A DNA stretch of 64,000 nt from Tetragonia tetragonoides (GCA_038025085.1 CM076144.1:45114001-45178000), one strand, 5' to 3'. Counted from the stretch's first letter, positions 50,624-62,544 are shown. Notes: generated by a model from the letters alone, not told the origin. Program-made: numbers and translations.

Positions 50624-51044
50624 GATATATTCTTGTTCTCCAGAGCCCTGGGGGCGATCTTGCCAATGATGTCGATTCTCATGCAGAAAAAGGTGAAGGC
50701 GACGTGAAGTTATGTAGCATTGAGGGTGGCATGTGTTGTAGGTTGGTATATATTTGGCATTTCTTGCACTTTTTGAGATAGTCGTAGCATTTTTTCTCCA
50801 TGGTGGTCCAGTAATACCCAAGTCACAGGATTTTTCTAGAGAGCATTCGACCATTCATGTGTGGTCCGCACACGCCATTATGTAACTCATCTATGATGTC
50901 CGCAGCTTCTTCAACATTCATACATTTGAGGTTGACTCTGTTGTGGGATTTTTTGTACAAAACCTCCTTGTATTCTATGTATTGTGCCGCTAAAAGACGG
51001 ATGGTCCGTTGAGCTCTTATTGGTACGTCTGGAGGATATGTGTC
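50624..51044 (-). pseudogene. Gypsy integrase zinc-binding region
   Basis: The frame at 51071-50823 continues into the 50597-50854 region. It carries LYKKSHNRVNLKC, then EEAADIIDELHNGVCGPHMNGRML and a CxxC pair (KKCKKC), the HHCC zinc domain of gypsy integrases. A stop near 50825 and frameshifts interrupt it. Confidence 0.85.
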
Positions 51045-51999
51045 TGTTGAGTTAAAATACCGCAAGTACACGGTGTAGTTGTAGCTAGCACAGGCAAATA
51101 CGGGTCGATCCCACGAGGATGGATTTACACAGTTATGCCACTACTAATTATAAATTAACGAACTGAACTAAAAGAAAAATAATTAATATAAAACATGAAA
51201 ATGATTATGAAAAGGAACAAACAAAAACGTAAACAAGTAAAAGGTAGTATCTTTTTACCAATTACAATTCAATTGTGTCACCCAAATCAGAGTTAACTAG
51301 TAAAAGAAAGATATAAAATAGTAATTGGTTACATAGAACGATAAATTGAACAATAAAAGAAAATACTTACTTGAATGATTAAGGTTGCAATTGTAAACAA
51401 AGAGCACGAAGAACAATAATTGAAACTAAGAATTAATGTGCTAAAATTAAAATGCTAGAACGAATAATAAAATTTAAAGTTGGAATCCTAAACTAGAACT
51501 AAACCTAAATTACGGTTAAACTAAACTAGTCTAAAGACTACTGTAAAACGGAACTCCAGGTTCGGCTAAACTGTTGTTCTCTTTTTAAAGTCATTGGCCT
51601 GAATTCTTTTCCACCTTAGGCATAAGTCCACCACCGACTTCTCGTACGTAGATGAGCTGAGATAAATAGCCAAAGCTTTGCTTTTGTAGTATGTATGAAT
51701 CAACTTAGCCCACTAATCAATGAATGTCATTTAATGTTTCTCTAGCTCCTTCTTTTGCTTATCTTGTACTAGTAAAATATCAGTAGAAATCAACAATTGG
51801 GCTTGAATCTTTGTATTTCGTAGGTGCATGTTCATTTGACATATACGACACCAAATTTGACAATTTGATCCCTTTCTTCATGATGGTCTTGCTAGAGAGT
51901 TTATTCCTACAAAACAAACAAAAGTACCAAAATAACATGAGTACTTGAGCAAAAACACCAAATTGAAGGTTATAAATATGTGTAAATTTGGACTCAACA
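51045..51999. mobile_element. Solo-LTR-like insertion in the gypsy element
   Basis: 955 bp starting TGTTGAGTTAAAATACCGC and ending GGACTCAACA, so with TG...CA ends and a short inverted TGTTGAGT/ACTCAACA. It is flanked by a perfect 5-bp duplication GTGTC (51040-51044 and 52000-52004). It contains ACGGGTCGATCCCACGAGGA near 51107. The gypsy reading frames on both sides line up when it is removed. No coding content. It could also be a small terminal-repeat retrotransposon derivative. Confidence 0.8.
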
Positions 52000-52004
52000 G
52001 TGTC

Positions 52005-52130
52005 CTTGGTGATATAGTTATTAAAGTCTTGGTACCAAGGATCTTTTTTAATTGGAGTTAGGATTAGGCACATATTGAGGTTGTTGCAGAAAGCTGGCTC
52101 GTTCCTCCTTTGGGGCATCGTTGAGAGAGT
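52005..52130 (-). pseudogene. Gypsy pol fragment before integrase
   Basis: Minus-strand frame with KKDPWYQDFNNYIT, the conserved PWY..I.NY motif that lies between RNase H and the integrase zinc domain in gypsy pol. It stops at the solo-LTR-like insertion. Confidence 0.7.
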
Positions 52131-52438
52131 TCATTTTGCTCAATTCTTTGTTTAAAAGGAGTAATTTTTATTCTCACTTTGCGAAGTTTGCTTACATTGA
52201 TTAAATTGATTAATTGATGAGTTGTGGAACTTTGAGTTCATCGGGTTTATCAATAGCTAAACAAAGGAAGAAATGAGCAAGAGGAATTTCTATTCAATTG
52301 CAGAAAATAAGCACACATGACTTTAGGAAAAAGGGTCTTTAACTCCCATAAAAAGAAAGAAACTAGACTTAGAAAGCAGTAAAGAGGAAAACTCTCCTCG
52401 TCCATGACTCAGCCTACGGATTTAGCTAGGTTCCTAAC
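52131..52438. other. Gypsy interior with protease/reverse transcriptase missing
   Basis: Only about 300 bp separate the gag end from the pre-integrase motif where several kilobases of protease, reverse transcriptase and RNase H are expected. No catalytic motif is readable. Confidence 0.55.
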
Positions 52439-53787
52439 TCAATAAAAGTTGAGACTCAAACTCGACTCCTCTAGCTTTTGTCTACGGCCAATTATATATA
52501 ACCAGGCATTATCCTCAGCATTGCCTTCTCTCAGTGGCAGTGGAGCTTCTCCCCTGTTTATGACCTCTTGAATGTCATCCTTTAGGCGGATACAGTCATC
52601 TGTATGGTGTCCGGAGATTCGGTGGTACTTGCAATAAGAGCGATTCTCCTCCTGTGTAGTCTTGGCATCTTCCGAGGGGACAAGAGGCTGAATGTCGCCT
52701 CTCCATACTAGTGCGTTCATGACAACTTCCATTGGTGCAAAGAGGGGAGTGTATCGCTCTTGGCCAAACGACACCAGCCGATGGTCCAAGTATATGGCGG
52801 CCACATTGTTTCTTGGTCTATGAAACGTAGGATGACTCCCATGAAACGTTTGCATTGAATGATAAGCGTAGTAGGTGCAGCTTAAAAATGGGTTCCCGTC
52901 CCTTAGGATAAGTCTCGACGTGGGAGCCCTTTTGTGGACGTATCCATATTTGGCCATTTTGTGGTAGAGGAGGTCTTGACGCCACCATGTTTCTTCTCTA
53001 GTCAAGAGAATCGCGCTCTTGCGCCTAGACGTGCGCTCTTTCAAAATAACGACTTTTTCCTTTATTTCATGAATGCTCTTGATTATGCAATCCAGGCTCT
53101 TTCATATCTCATCTCCATTGTCACCTTCCAGATTCGATCCTTCTTCGAATGACTTTAGTGAAATCAAAGCAACTTCTCCCTCATAAATGAGGTAGAATGA
53201 GCTTTGGCATCTTTAGTAGTAATGTGATTAATGGCGCCCAGGAGGTCATCAGTATCCTCAGAGTCTTGTTCATTTTTGGGCAATGGTAGAGTGCCATTGT
53301 CGATCCTATCTTGAATAGCATGTTTGAAGGCCCAACAGTTATCAGTGTTGTACCCTTTGCCTTGGTGATAATTGCATTATTGGTTGACATTCCAACTGCG
53401 ACTTCTTAGTTCAGGGTCCGGAGTGGGACCTAAGGGTTGCAGTATCTCCTTGTCGATTAACCTTTCCCGAGCTGTACTGAGAGTTACTCCCAATGGGGCA
53501 AAGTCTCTTCTTTACTTGGTTCTGGTCATTTGACTTTCCCTTGGCGAAACACTTAAGGATGACTCCCCATTCTTGCATTTCTTTTCTTGTTCACTGAGAA
53601 TAGCTTTGGGCTTCCCTTGAGACACAGATCTTCGATCTTCAGATGAGGGTACAAACATTGGTGTGTCCCATAGTTGCCTGGACTTGATGTTGCTGATGTC
53701 GGTTTCCATCCTATCAACTCTGTTTGTCATTTCAACGAGGTATTCTTGAACGGTTCGGATCATGATACGGTTGAGATGGATTGACAA
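52439..53787 (-). pseudogene. Gypsy gag remnants
   Basis: 53787-53512 encodes a Gag N-terminal-like coiled segment (EMTNRVDRMETDISNIKSRQ). 53400-53181 holds, in a shifted frame, a Cys/His motif (CNYHQGKGYNTDNCWAFKH). 53044-52439 (201 residues) carries a second one (YCKYHRISGHHTDDCIRLK). CxxH-type knuckles of this spacing are typical of Tat/Athila Gag. The two knuckle segments suggest a duplicated or rearranged gag. Confidence 0.75.
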
Positions 53788-54925
53788 GTGCTTGACGCTT
53801 GATGTCTCGTTTAAAGTTGAGTTGGACCTCTCTCAGTGTTTTCTTTCTTCTTCGGACCCCCTATCCTGAATGGGAAGCATGGAGCACTTAGCAACAAGAA
53901 GACCATGACACTCTCATCTAAGAAAAAGAACAACCCATACATAGAAAAACACATTGTCCTAAAGAAAAGGTCCTAAGCCTAAATGCCCAAATATTTCCCC
54001 TAATATCAAAGGAAAAATGAAGTCGATGAACGAAAATGAGAAAAATAGAAAAAGCCGGACTATCCTTTTTTTTTTATTTCTTTTTTTTATTTTTCTAGAC
54101 TCAAGGAAAATGAAAAATGGGATAAAGAAAAGAAATTCGGCATTTATTTTTCTCTCTTTTGTTTTTAAAATTTACGGTGCCCTTTTTTTTACGCCATTTT
54201 GTTTTTTTTTTTTTTATTTATTTATTTTTCTTTTCTTTCTTTTTTTTGGCCGAATTGAATTACATTGAGAAAGGAAAAAAAAAGAAAAAAAAATGGGAGA
54301 GGGGATATTAGAGAGACCGACTCTTTTTTTTTTTTTGCTAAAAGTTCTTAGAAAATTGTTCATGACTTTGACGCTATATGAAAATTTATCATCGGCGAAA
54401 CGAGTGCTCATTGAATTGTCGCACTATTTTTGGGCATTAGGAACTACCTAAGAAAAAATCGCCTAGCACGTAAGTACATGTTGGCACATAGTCACGACAT
54501 TCATGCATTCAGGCAAGCATTACAACGACGCATTTACAAGCAAACATGTGATCAGACGGGCATTACAACGACATGTGCACAACAAGCAAGCGAATGCGCG
54601 ATATGGGCTAGAGACTTTTGGCTTCTGCGAGGTTACCACAACAAATTACGTTTTTCATCCGGTGGATGGTCGACACATCAATTGTAATTCTTTTCACCAA
54701 CAAGAGTTGATGTGTCGTGGGTGAGAAAGCGTCGGTTTGCATGATAAGACAACTGTATGTTCCTTTAGATCGATATACGGGTTGTCTACGAGTTACGGCT
54801 CTTACATACTCGATGGTCGATATGGGTCAAAAGTTGTGCCAAGGCACATGCAAATGATGCAATATATGGAATATGTTATTAAACAATTAAGCAAACTTGA
54901 CTTTCGAGTCTCACCCTCTTAAATA
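53788..54925 (-). other. Gypsy 5' leader
   Basis: Between primer site and gag. It contains long poly-T and poly-A runs (54060-54330) and no readable gene. Plus-strand frames here (54430-54922) are incidental. Confidence 0.5.
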
Positions 54926-54944
54926 GCCCTCAGTGAAGTCGCCA
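54926..54944 (-). other. Primer-binding site of the gypsy element
   Basis: Minus strand TGGCGACTTCACTGAGGGC begins one base after the LTR end. TGGCGACT-type sites at this position are usual in Tat-lineage elements. The matching tRNA was not determined. Confidence 0.7.
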
Positions 54945-54945
54945 T

Positions 54946-56268
54946 TGTAAGGACCCGGGACTTTCTTCGCCTCAGAGTGTGTCCTTATGGAAAATTTGTA
55001 AGGGGTTTAGATAAGTTCAAGGAACCGTTGACTTAAAAAAACATTTGAAAAGACTTGAATTGAGTAAAAACTATGAAAGAGGTCAAAATTCTGCTACCGA
55101 CGTTTTACTGGAGGAAAAAATCGAAGGGACAACCCAGTAGAGCGAAAAGTGAACTAATCATATTTTTAGAAAGACTCCCGCTCATATAGAACATATGAGT
55201 ACCCAAAAATAAAGGGTTTGGGGGCGAAGGTACGAAGTGGGAAGGTCTTAAGCACCAAACTCGCCAGTTTTATGACGGCCTCTACTAACTCAAGTTTGCT
55301 TAATAATTTAAAGACATGATTCTCACACAAAATCAGATTAACAACCTAGATTTAGACTATTAATTGTTTCTCCACAAGCATCACGACATTGATTATTAAC
55401 CCATATTTAGACATGCATTTGATTGGAAAGTTGAGCATTACGACAACTAGACATGCTTGTTCACACAATTGAAAGACAATATTTACTAAGCAATAAAATG
55501 CATGATTAGCATGATACCTACATTCTGACTAGTAGGAAATAAACAGTTAAGCAATTAATTTGATTTGAACCCTCAGGAGTTTTGTACCTGAACTATAGGC
55601 TATTTAGCAAATGAATAGTAAAATTAGATCTCAAGCAAATAATAGATTTGGAAGAAACAGGGAGAAGCTCAGTATTAATACTCCCGAGAATAAAGGTTGT
55701 CAACTGTAGACTGTGTGTTTTGAAGTGAAGGTGGATGATCGTATGTATAGTGGACGGAATAGAGTTGATCGGGTGAAAAGATATATAGAGCCGAAAAGTG
55801 AAAAGATCGAGTGAAAAGTTGGCGCCAGCTAGCTCAACAAGAGCCGCTAGCGGCTTTGGAATTTCATCCACAACCGCTAGCGGTTATATCTGAGCCTTTG
55901 GCGGCCCTCGAGCTGCCAGCTGGATGTCGGCATATGACGACATCCAGTCATTTTTGGGATTTTTCGGATGAAATTGAATATATATTCAGAAAATGTGAAA
56001 TAATCGTTTTACCCTTCTGCGGTGAAAGATGATTTTACCCTCGATTGACAACTTTGTAATCGAGGGTCGGAAAAGGACACGAGAGGTATCGCTGGAAAGC
56101 TCTTGAACGAGGCTTTTGAATGTGATCGAGATAAAGGAGTGATTGAGAAAACTTGAGACCTCATTTTACCTATCAAAGCAAAAATAGCATTCAAGTGTAT
56201 AATTTACTCCTTTCATCATCGGGCTTTTGCGGAGGAATCTGAGGACGCTTTTTAGGCGTCTACCCTCA
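54946..56268 (-). repeat. 5' LTR of the gypsy element
   Basis: On the minus strand it starts TGAGGGTAGACGCCTAAAAA at 56268 and ends at 54946 with CGGGTCCTTACA, next to the primer site. About 1323 bp. Contains GCCGCTAGCGG-type inverted segments at 55845-55910 and the block shared with 40036-40195. Confidence 0.75.
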
Positions 56269-56593
56269 AAGTGGTATCAAAACTAACGTAAAACTATATG
56301 GCTAGAAAATTTAGTAATCTAGTTTTGAGTTTCTGATGTACAGGATCCAAATTATATTCGGCAACAACAAAGCATACTACTTCAAAACTTAGAATATTTT
56401 GCAATGAGTTTGTATTTTACCTTTTGAGTATGGAGTTAGGTGGTGTTGATAACGTGTTAAGAGATAGCTTAGAAAGGAAGCTCAAAGTAGTGAAAGTATT
56501 CGTTGCTTTTTATTGCTTTCACTCGGTTATGTTTTCTTGTTACAACATAGGTCTATTTAAAGGCAAGTAGAAATGAGAGTTACTATGCTTGTA
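56269..56593. other. Spacer, no gene seen
   Basis: Sequence outside the gypsy LTR. It contains the left SINE duplication ATGCTTGTA at its right edge. Confidence 0.5.
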
Positions 56594-56696
56594 AGAACTT
56601 TGAGAAATATTTCAGAGGTTCCAGATTCGAGTCCTCTCAGGGCCACTGGAGGTTCTCGGTCGTTAACTTAAGGGCACATGTTATCTTAAAAAAAAA
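56594..56696 (+). repeat. 5'-truncated SINE with target duplication
   Basis: A box B-like AGATTCGAGTCCT is followed by a GC-richer body and a run of A. Flanks are ATGCTTGTA at 56585-56593 and 56697-56705, a perfect 9-bp duplication. Only about 103 bp, so box A is lost or weak. Confidence 0.7.
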
Positions 56697-56705
56697 ATGC
56701 TTGTA

Positions 56706-56849
56706 TAATAAAACTCAATTATTGCCTTACTTTGAGTCATTCACATATTTACCCATGTGGGAATTACAATATCAACTACTATTTTACCACTTTCTTTTAT
56801 TATAGATCATAATCTTATTTACATGTCCGTGCATAACACAGGGTAACTA
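56706..56849 (+). mobile_element. Helitron-like 3' end beside duplicated block copy 2
   Basis: CCGTGCATAACACAGG followed by GTAACTAG is a decayed hairpin plus CTAG. It sits at the same point relative to the duplicated block as the Helitron-like end at 23071. Confidence 0.4.
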
Positions 56850-56961
56850 GCAATAGCTACTAGTATAACTTTATTATAGACGTGGTAGCATCTCAATAAA
56901 TATAGCAATTCATGTATGAAAATGATGTGTATCGAACAGACTACTAAAGAAATAAGGAAAA

Positions 56962-57044
56962 TCCTTTGAGGTGCCTACAAGCCATCGCGGAGGATAGTCA
57001 CTGTGGTCGACGGTGGATACCCTTAGTCGTGAACCAAAAAAAAA
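56962..57044 (+). repeat. Short retroposon with 16-bp target duplication
   Basis: 83 bp ending in poly-A, flanked by AAAGAAATAAGGAAAA at 56946-56961 and 57045-57060. It is absent from copy 1 of the block (near 23170). Starts TCCTTTGAGGTGCC; contains GGTCGACGGTGGATACCC. Probably a 5'-truncated SINE or a minimal retroposon. Confidence 0.85.
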
Positions 57045-57409
57045 AAAGAAATAAGGAAAACCCACACCAAAATAATGTCATCAAATAGATATTTTTTCGG
57101 ACGTCTTATAATTGGTTGACTTAGAATTTGATAGTCTTGATCAAAGTAAAGATGGAAGACGTGTACATGTAAACCAACCAGGTACGCGGTACCAACTTCC
57201 TCCGTTGTTTGTGACGTAATGTACATCAACAATATATTTTAATTTCATCACCAATTACTCACATAAAGGAAAAACTTATGTAAGCGAATGGTAGGCCAAG
57301 ACATGATATGGATAAAAACATTATGTAAGGATGTCTACGAGCTAGCTCGAAGACTAATAATTAACACATACTATTTCGTAGTTGAGTTCACTTGGAGCAT
57401 GTTTCACTT

Positions 57410-57660
57410 ACTTTATGAGCCGTTTTTTCTTTTTACCCTATTTTTTCTCGCAACTTACCCCTTTTAATTCCTCATCACTCTCAATTTCAATTTCTAAAAA
57501 GGTTTGAAATACTCTCCATTTTTAAGGATAATTAAATGGGTGTTTTGAACTTTTTATTTAAAACTGAAAAGGAGGGTGAAGATCGGATCGGAGGAGGTGG
57601 AAGGGGTGGTTTGTGACGAAAAATAGGGTAAAAAATAGAAGTTATTCAGAAGTTAGACTA
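57410..57660. mobile_element. Foldback MITE in block copy 2
   Basis: The left arm TTTTTACCCTATTTTTTCTC pairs with the right arm, whose reverse complement reads TTTTTTACCCTATTTTTCGTC; further pairing follows at ACCCCTT. The sequence is absent from copy 1. Ends and target duplication are not resolved. Confidence 0.5.
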
Positions 57661-57890
57661 AATAATACTATCTCAGATTGTTTGATTTACGAACTATTCT
57701 GGTTAGATCAATTCTGACGATATCTATGTTTCAAGTCATTTTGCGTGTCATTCTCTATTCCAAAAACATCGGCAAGTCGGTTATTTTCTTCATGAATCCT
57801 AATTTAATAAATTAAACATCTTTATACACTTTCAAAGACTAACCGTGTAACATATGAGCTATGTCATTTCTCGGATTAGGTTAGTCCGAC

Positions 57891-58099
57891 CACTACTTAT
57901 AAAAAGTGATAGATTATGCACCGTCTAAGCCCCCTCATGAACCCTCTTGTGGACTCTTATAGTCTGATGGAGTGAGGAGTCAGTCGCCAAATACAACATT
58001 GCTATCAGGAATCGAATCCGGGACTATAGCGTCCCTTGATGCTATCCTTATAAAATTTGTCATTTATTATTGTGCCATATGACTCAGAGGCAAATCCAT
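57891..58099 (-). repeat. SINE-like insertion in block copy 2
   Basis: About 205 bp absent from copy 1. On the minus strand it carries a box B-like GGATTCGATTCCTG at about 58008-58021, and a weak box A-like GAGTCATATGGCAC. No poly-A tail or clear duplication. Confidence 0.4.
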
Positions 58100-59081
58100 T
58101 ACTTGTACATTATAACAAAAGAATAAATTGAAGCAATGGGACCCGTCTCTCTTTCTCGGATGGAGTACACAAATCGCATGATAATTAATCTAAGCCAGTA
58201 AGGTATCGGTACATGTATAGTGGCTACCACTTTTTTTAGCCACCACAATATTTAATTGTGACCATTGATTAGCTATCATTAAATTTGGACCCTTTATTAG
58301 TTTGACCCCAAAAATAGTAATTTTAATAGTTTTATAAAGTAAAAATAATCAATTAAAAACTGTAGATATTAATTAAGAAGGGTTTGTTTGGAAGTAATAG
58401 AATGGGAAAATCGGATAGAGTCCTTATGCCGGAGAACGAACATTTTGCCGGCGGCTGGGAAGATGATCGAAATTTGAGGTATAATAGCATTCAAATAATA
58501 AAAAAGAAAAAAGAAAATAAGGTATAACCAGTAAAGGAAGAGGATGCAAGTCAGCCAACTGGGTGGACGTCGGTTGGTGTAAGGCGGCCAACCGGGCTGT
58601 CACGGTTAACTTGGATCAAGCAATCCGTCTTTCTTCAATTCATTTGATACTGGTGAGTATGACTGGGATTGGCGAAAGGTAGGAGATGTCTGATTCCGAC
58701 TTACAGCGGTGATTGGAAATCTTTCTAAGGCATTGCAGATGTGTTACCGTTACAGTTAAGTTCCAGAAATTTGGTTCCTTGCACAGTTGTTGGTAGGGAA
58801 TGTGCACGGTCTCAAACTTGCTTCACATTCTTTTCAATATCTTTTTCGTAATCCTCTACTTTCAACATTTTGTATTTTTTAATTAATCATTTCACTAAAA
58901 ACATTGATGAAAACTTTAGATAGTTAAACATAAAGTGTTTTTCCTCTCAGCCATATTTCTAGTAATGTGGATACGGTTGGAAGCTATCATTGGACGCTCC
59001 TCATGTCACCATTTCCTTACCATTATATAAAATTAAAAAAAAAAGTATTCCTAGTAATTGGGAAAGCATACATTGAAGGCT

Positions 59082-59271
59082 ATGTTCTTTTCTCCTTCTC
59101 TGTTTAGTTTTCGATTTAGTTTAGATTAGATTAGTTCAGCTCACTTTGGTTCAATTTTGCTACACACTTTTTTTTCTCAAATATTTATATTTCTTCAGTT
59201 CAATTCACTAAAAAGTTGAGTTAAGTTCAATTCAATTCAGTGACTTTTAATTACAAATAACACACCCTAAA
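59082..59271. mobile_element. Tourist-like MITE (decayed)
   Basis: Left AGGCTATGTTCTTTTCTCC and inverted right AGGGTGTGTTATTTG are similar to the other Tourist-like ends here. The interior has GTTCAGCTCAC and TTCAATTCAATTCAG motifs. The 3-bp duplication is not clean. Confidence 0.5.
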
Positions 59272-60478
59272 TTATCACACACCATTTTGACCTTTTTCCC
59301 CCAACCATTGATATTTTACCAATGACGATTGTCAATTAGTCACAACCAAGTGGCAAAATAATCGTAACCAAATATAGAATTTGTATATGTATACACTTCT
59401 CCGACCTCATCCATTGAAGGCAAAATCTTCCTTAAACTTGTTAAAACAAATAAATTATTTAATTAAGAAACATATTTATCGGGTAATCTAAGTCATGACT
59501 AATTTTCAATTGGATGTGGGATAATTTCGTATAATATTTAAATGTTATTATAAGAAACGGGTTTAATACTATAATAAAAAAATATATACATATTTAAAAT
59601 CTTTTAAACAATTAACTTGTGTTTCAATGTTCTTATATGTTGTTGTGTACCACCTACTCAATCACCATTGAAAAATCCTTCTCCAGCTAAGTGAATTGTT
59701 TTACTTTCGTCTTCATTTGTGTTTTTTTTTTTCCTTTCTTTACTTTCTCTGCTAGATAATTAATTATTTATTTTTATCAAGCTAAAAAAAATTGTGTTTA
59801 ACAAGTAATGTACAAAGAAAATATGAAGGAAGATAATCACATCTATGAACAAGCATAAATCTGTCACGTATCACTTATCAAAAATGGTTAGACTTGGTGA
59901 AATATATAGTCACAACTAAATAAAATATTATTGATGAACAAAAATGATTACATTCAACCACACTAATATCCCGTAACAAGCTAACTATAATCGATATGAT
60001 TTAATAGATACATATTGTTTTTGTACCGAGTCATGTGAGTCAACAAATTAGATAGATTATTGTGTGAACTCATCCCAAACTTTAGGCATGACAAATTTAA
60101 AATTTAGTCATGTATGTTATATGTGCTCATGAAGAGATCATTTACCTATGAATAATATTTCTTTTTTTAGTTTAGCTAAATAAATGAAATTGGACGGAAA
60201 CATTAAATGATCGAAGTGGCGGAACTTCTTTTTTTTTTTTTAATTGATCATTACCAAATTTTCTATTATTTATAACCAAATATGTGACATTTTAATGATA
60301 ATTTTCAATGTGAGTATAAGTAGAAATAGTTTATTTATAATTTAAATAATTAGTGTGTATATATTCATTAATTGAACATAGTTCATCAATGCATGCACAC
60401 AAATCTTATCATTGCGATCCTTTAGTTACAACAAATATAATACTTAGTTAGAGGAAAAAGTTATCATTTAATTGAAAG

Positions 60479-60700
60479 GGTGGTGGTCTATGGTTCCAAA
60501 ATTACTCCCAAATGGTTTGGTAAGGCAATGTCATAGGTTCGAATCTCCATTCCTTCATGTCTTGTGTGTGCTGGCTTCTAGGAACTATACTAGTCCTTTG
60601 TTCAGCTGCTCTGATATGTTCGCTATTGAACACGAGAGTCCGAACATGACGTAATGGGGTGCCTCGGTCGCCATTTACTTCCACCAAAGTGAATTCTACT
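60479..60700 (+). repeat. SINE candidate
   Basis: TGGTTTGGTAAGGCAATG (box A-like) and GGTTCGAATCTCC (box B) are about 30 bp apart, as in tRNA-derived SINEs. The body and tail are not clearly bounded. A different family from 896-1092. Confidence 0.5.
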
Positions 60701-61293
60701 TAACTTAATTGAACTAAATCAATTATTGAGTAAGTGGAAAAGAATACCCCTTTAAAGGTTCGAAGTCACCATGTATTCTAATTATAAATAAAAAAAACCA
60801 AATCACCATGGATTATGCAAATGAATCAAAAGAATCAACCGACTAACGAATTGCCATTATGATTACGATGTGATTCTGGTAAAACAATTAGAAGGAAAAG
60901 GCAAAGAACAAAATCAAGGTTGGGCAGCCAATCTCCCTTCGTGTCCGACAGCAGCTTTGCGAGATCGCCGTCGATGCCCGATGCCCGAACTTTTTTCTTA
61001 TCTGGTGTTGGAAGGCTACCGTAACAGCCAATCAGCCATGATGTCTCTCAACTTTTGCACTTAATTCCCCGTAAACCAACTACTGAATCGCACCGATCAG
61101 TCGATCACCGACCATTAGTTTTCCGGTGATTGCAGCTAGCCGCCTTCCCCCTCAATCACTCACCCCAAACAAGCCCCTTCCTAATCTAATTATTATACTT
61201 GTTGCGTAATTAATTTTATAAACTAAAAATTTGAAAAAGCTTCTAATGAGGTCAAAGTAGTGAAGGGCTCAGATTTCATCTTAGCAAATCAAC

Positions 61294-61492
61294 TAGGGAC
61301 GAAGGTATTAAGGGGCATGGGCAGGCCATGACCCCTCCTAATTTTTTGTTGTACAGATGCAATTATAAAGAAAAGCATACTTGAGCAACAAAATTACGTA
61401 TGTTTTTATTGTTATGGCCCCTCCTAACACAAATAAGAAGATGTATGGTATATTTTGGCCCCCTTTAACGTTAATTTCTGACTTCGTCCCTG
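61294..61492. mobile_element. hAT MITE with perfect 8-bp duplication
   Basis: TAGGGACGAAG and the inverted right end CAGGGACGAAG bound 199 bp, flanked by AAATCAAC at 61286-61293 and 61493-61500. The interior contains inverted GGCCCCTCC and GGGGCATGG-type motifs and no gene. Confidence 0.9.
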
Positions 61493-61562
61493 AAATCAAC
61501 AATTCTAACTCTATAATATTATGGTGGCTACAAAAATTGGTAGCCACCATACAAATTGTAGT

Positions 61563-61680
61563 ACGGTATCCACACGGAAGGAGCTGACTCTTACGTTCAT
61601 TTAAGTTTTAAGGCCAAAAGAAGGATGACGCAAGCTCGTTTTATTATTTATTTATTTTCTACCCTCAAATCTAGTTCAAC
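61563..61680 (-). repeat. Dispersed repeat, inverted partner of 31675-31785
   Basis: The reverse complement shares AGATTTGAGGG, GAGCTTGCGTCATCC and GAACGTAAGAGTCAGCTCCTT with the first copy. Confidence 0.75.
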
Positions 61681-61723
61681 AGGGTTCAACCACATTGGCG
61701 AATCATGGATTTTATAGTTAAAA

Positions 61724-62540
<817 letters not shown>

Positions 62541-62544
62541 GTTA

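Larger units (their letters stand above)
45391..56268 (-). mobile_element. Tat-like Ty3/gypsy retrotransposon, nested and partial
   Basis: Read leftward: 5' LTR (54946-56268), primer site (54926-54944), leader, gag remnants (53787-52439), integrase N-terminal zinc region (52118-50640) and integrase C-terminal end (47502-47101), then the antisense ORF (46808-45469). Protease and reverse transcriptase are not found between 52439 and 52130, so a deletion is likely there. Two later insertions split it: CACTA at 47891-50623 and a solo-LTR-like element at 51045-51999. The 3' LTR is missing or reduced to the piece at 40036-40195. Confidence 0.8.
56850..58207. repeat. Duplicated block, copy 2 (empty site of the copia element)
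   Basis: Colinear with 23072-23938 plus 29885-29955. At 58120-58180 the sequence runs from AAATTGAAGCAATGGG straight to GGAGTACACAAATCGCATGA, so the copia element is absent here. This copy has its own insertions at 56962-57044, about 57410-57660 and about 57891-58099. Confidence 0.85.
58208..61560. mobile_element. 3.35-kb element with hairpin-bearing inverted termini (MULE-like?)
   Basis: The left end TACATGTATAGTGGCTACCA and the inverted right end TACAATTTGTATGGTGGCTACC pair. They are flanked by GTAAGGTATC (58198-58207) and GTACGGTATC (61561-61570), a 10-bp duplication with one mismatch. Inside each end a second copy of the motif lies inverted, so each terminus forms its own hairpin. A 9-10 bp duplication points to Mutator-type elements; no transposase is present. 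The interior holds GC-richer segments (58430-58800, 60900-61190) of unknown origin, a Tourist-like MITE (59082-59271), a SINE candidate (60479-60700) and a hAT MITE (61294-61492). Confidence 0.65.
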
